DNA of 6,597 bases from an uncultured Aquincola sp. (GTDB lineage: Bacteria > Pseudomonadota > Gammaproteobacteria > Burkholderiales > Burkholderiaceae), in the NCBI GenBank assembly GCA_937883885.1, contig CAKZXL010000863.1, positions 1 to 6,597 of the forward strand, read 5' to 3'. Below the pieces are notes generated by a model that worked only from the letters and a program-made list of their open reading frames with translations, ran no database searches and was not told the origin of the DNA. Shown piece by piece: positions 6,158-6,597 of this stretch (positions are counted from its first letter, which is position 1; the number at the start of each line of letters is the position of its first letter). The position numbers and the translations under genes were made by a program.

Positions 6158-6597
6158 ATGTGGATGACCCGCGTCGCCATCAACAACCCGGTGTTCGCGG
6201 CCATGGTGATGGCCGCGCTGTGCGTGCTGGGCGTGTTTTCGTATGCCCGGCTGGGCGTGGAGCAGCTGCCCGACGTGGCGCCGCCCATGGCCTACATTGA
6301 CGTGCGCTACCCCGGCGCCTCGGCCGAGGCGGTGGAGCGTGAAGTCACCAAGGTGATCGAAGAGTCGGTCAACGCGGTGGCCGGCATCAAGCGCATCACC
6401 TCGCGCAGCTTCGAGGGCCGCAGCCAGACGCAGGTGGAGTTCAACCTCAACGCCGACATGTCCCGCGGCCTGCAGGACGTGCGCGACCGCGTGGCCATGG
6501 TGCAGGGCCTGATGCCGCGCGACGCCAAGCCGCCCACCGTGGCGCGGGTGGACAACGAGAACAGCCAGCCGGTGGTGGTGGCCGCGCTGCTGTCGCA
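6158..6597 (+). CDS. RND family efflux permease, N-terminal part (cut by window edge)
   Basis: The 146 visible residues are the start of an inner-membrane RND transporter, a proton-driven pump normally over 1,000 residues long. MWMTRVAINNPVFAAMVMAAL is the typical N-terminus, with the first membrane helix at about 10-28. GVEQLPDVAPPMAYIDVRYPGASAEAVEREVTKVIEESVNAVAGIKRITSRS (33-84) is the conserved opening of the porter domain. FNLNADM (95-101) and the VRDRV segment (108-112) follow, as in hydrophobe/amphiphile pumps (the AcrB/MexB/MdtB type) rather than heavy-metal pumps of the CzcA type. That subfamily choice is inference. The ATG at 6158 gives the family MW start; an internal ATG at 6164 is possible. 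The ribosome site is weak (a GCGGGG stretch about 10 nt ahead), so translation may depend on the adaptor gene 13 nt upstream. The proton-relay residues lie beyond the window. Confidence 0.93.
   Translation, partial: MWMTRVAINNPVFAAMVMAALCVLGVFSYARLGVEQLPDVAPPMAYIDVRYPGASAEAVEREVTKVIEESVNAVAGIKRITSRSFEGRSQTQVEFNLNADMSRGLQDVRDRVAMVQGLMPRDAKPPTVARVDNENSQPVVVAALLS

Noticed and set aside
4765..6288. Minus-strand open frame of 507 codons across the adaptor gene
   Set aside because: It is antisense to the adaptor and permease genes, with repetitive His/Arg/Gln composition and no domain.

Overview
The window is a stretch of very GC-rich bacterial chromosome carrying ordinary, densely packed protein genes. 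Codon third positions are almost all G or C throughout. The gene content, the CBS-protein/aroC neighbourhood and a CTCGCTGCGCTCGC-type intergenic element all suggest a betaproteobacterium of the order Burkholderiales, most likely Comamonadaceae-like. That placement is inference from memory of such genomes, not a database match. I see no tRNA, rRNA, CRISPR array, insertion sequence or phage gene, and base and codon composition looks uniform.

Left part, minus strand (1-1647): a PLP-dependent O-acetylhomoserine sulfhydrylase (metY type, methionine/homocysteine synthesis) is followed by an alpha/beta hydrolase that runs off the left edge. Stop and start share an ATGA overlap, so the two form a translationally coupled pair. 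The 112-bp gap 1648-1759 separates them from a divergent gene and should hold both promoters.

Middle, plus strand (1760-4828): a small two-CBS-domain protein; an intergenic region with a GC-rich repeat-like element and a strong intrinsic-terminator-like hairpin; aroC (chorismate synthase, last step of the shikimate pathway); then a DUF3391 plus HD-GYP cyclic-di-GMP phosphodiesterase. The phosphodiesterase is preceded by a good match to a flagellar sigma-28 promoter, which would tie it to motility control.

Right part, plus strand (4987-6597): a two-gene RND efflux unit, with a periplasmic adaptor (HlyD/MFP family) and, 13 nt downstream, the start of an inner-membrane RND permease cut by the right edge. 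The 5' leader of this unit contains an 11-bp stem-loop.

I did not find a convincing undescribed system. The observations most worth checking are regulatory: the sigma-28-like promoter before the HD-GYP gene, the terminator-like hairpin just before the aroC start, and the leader hairpin before the efflux genes.
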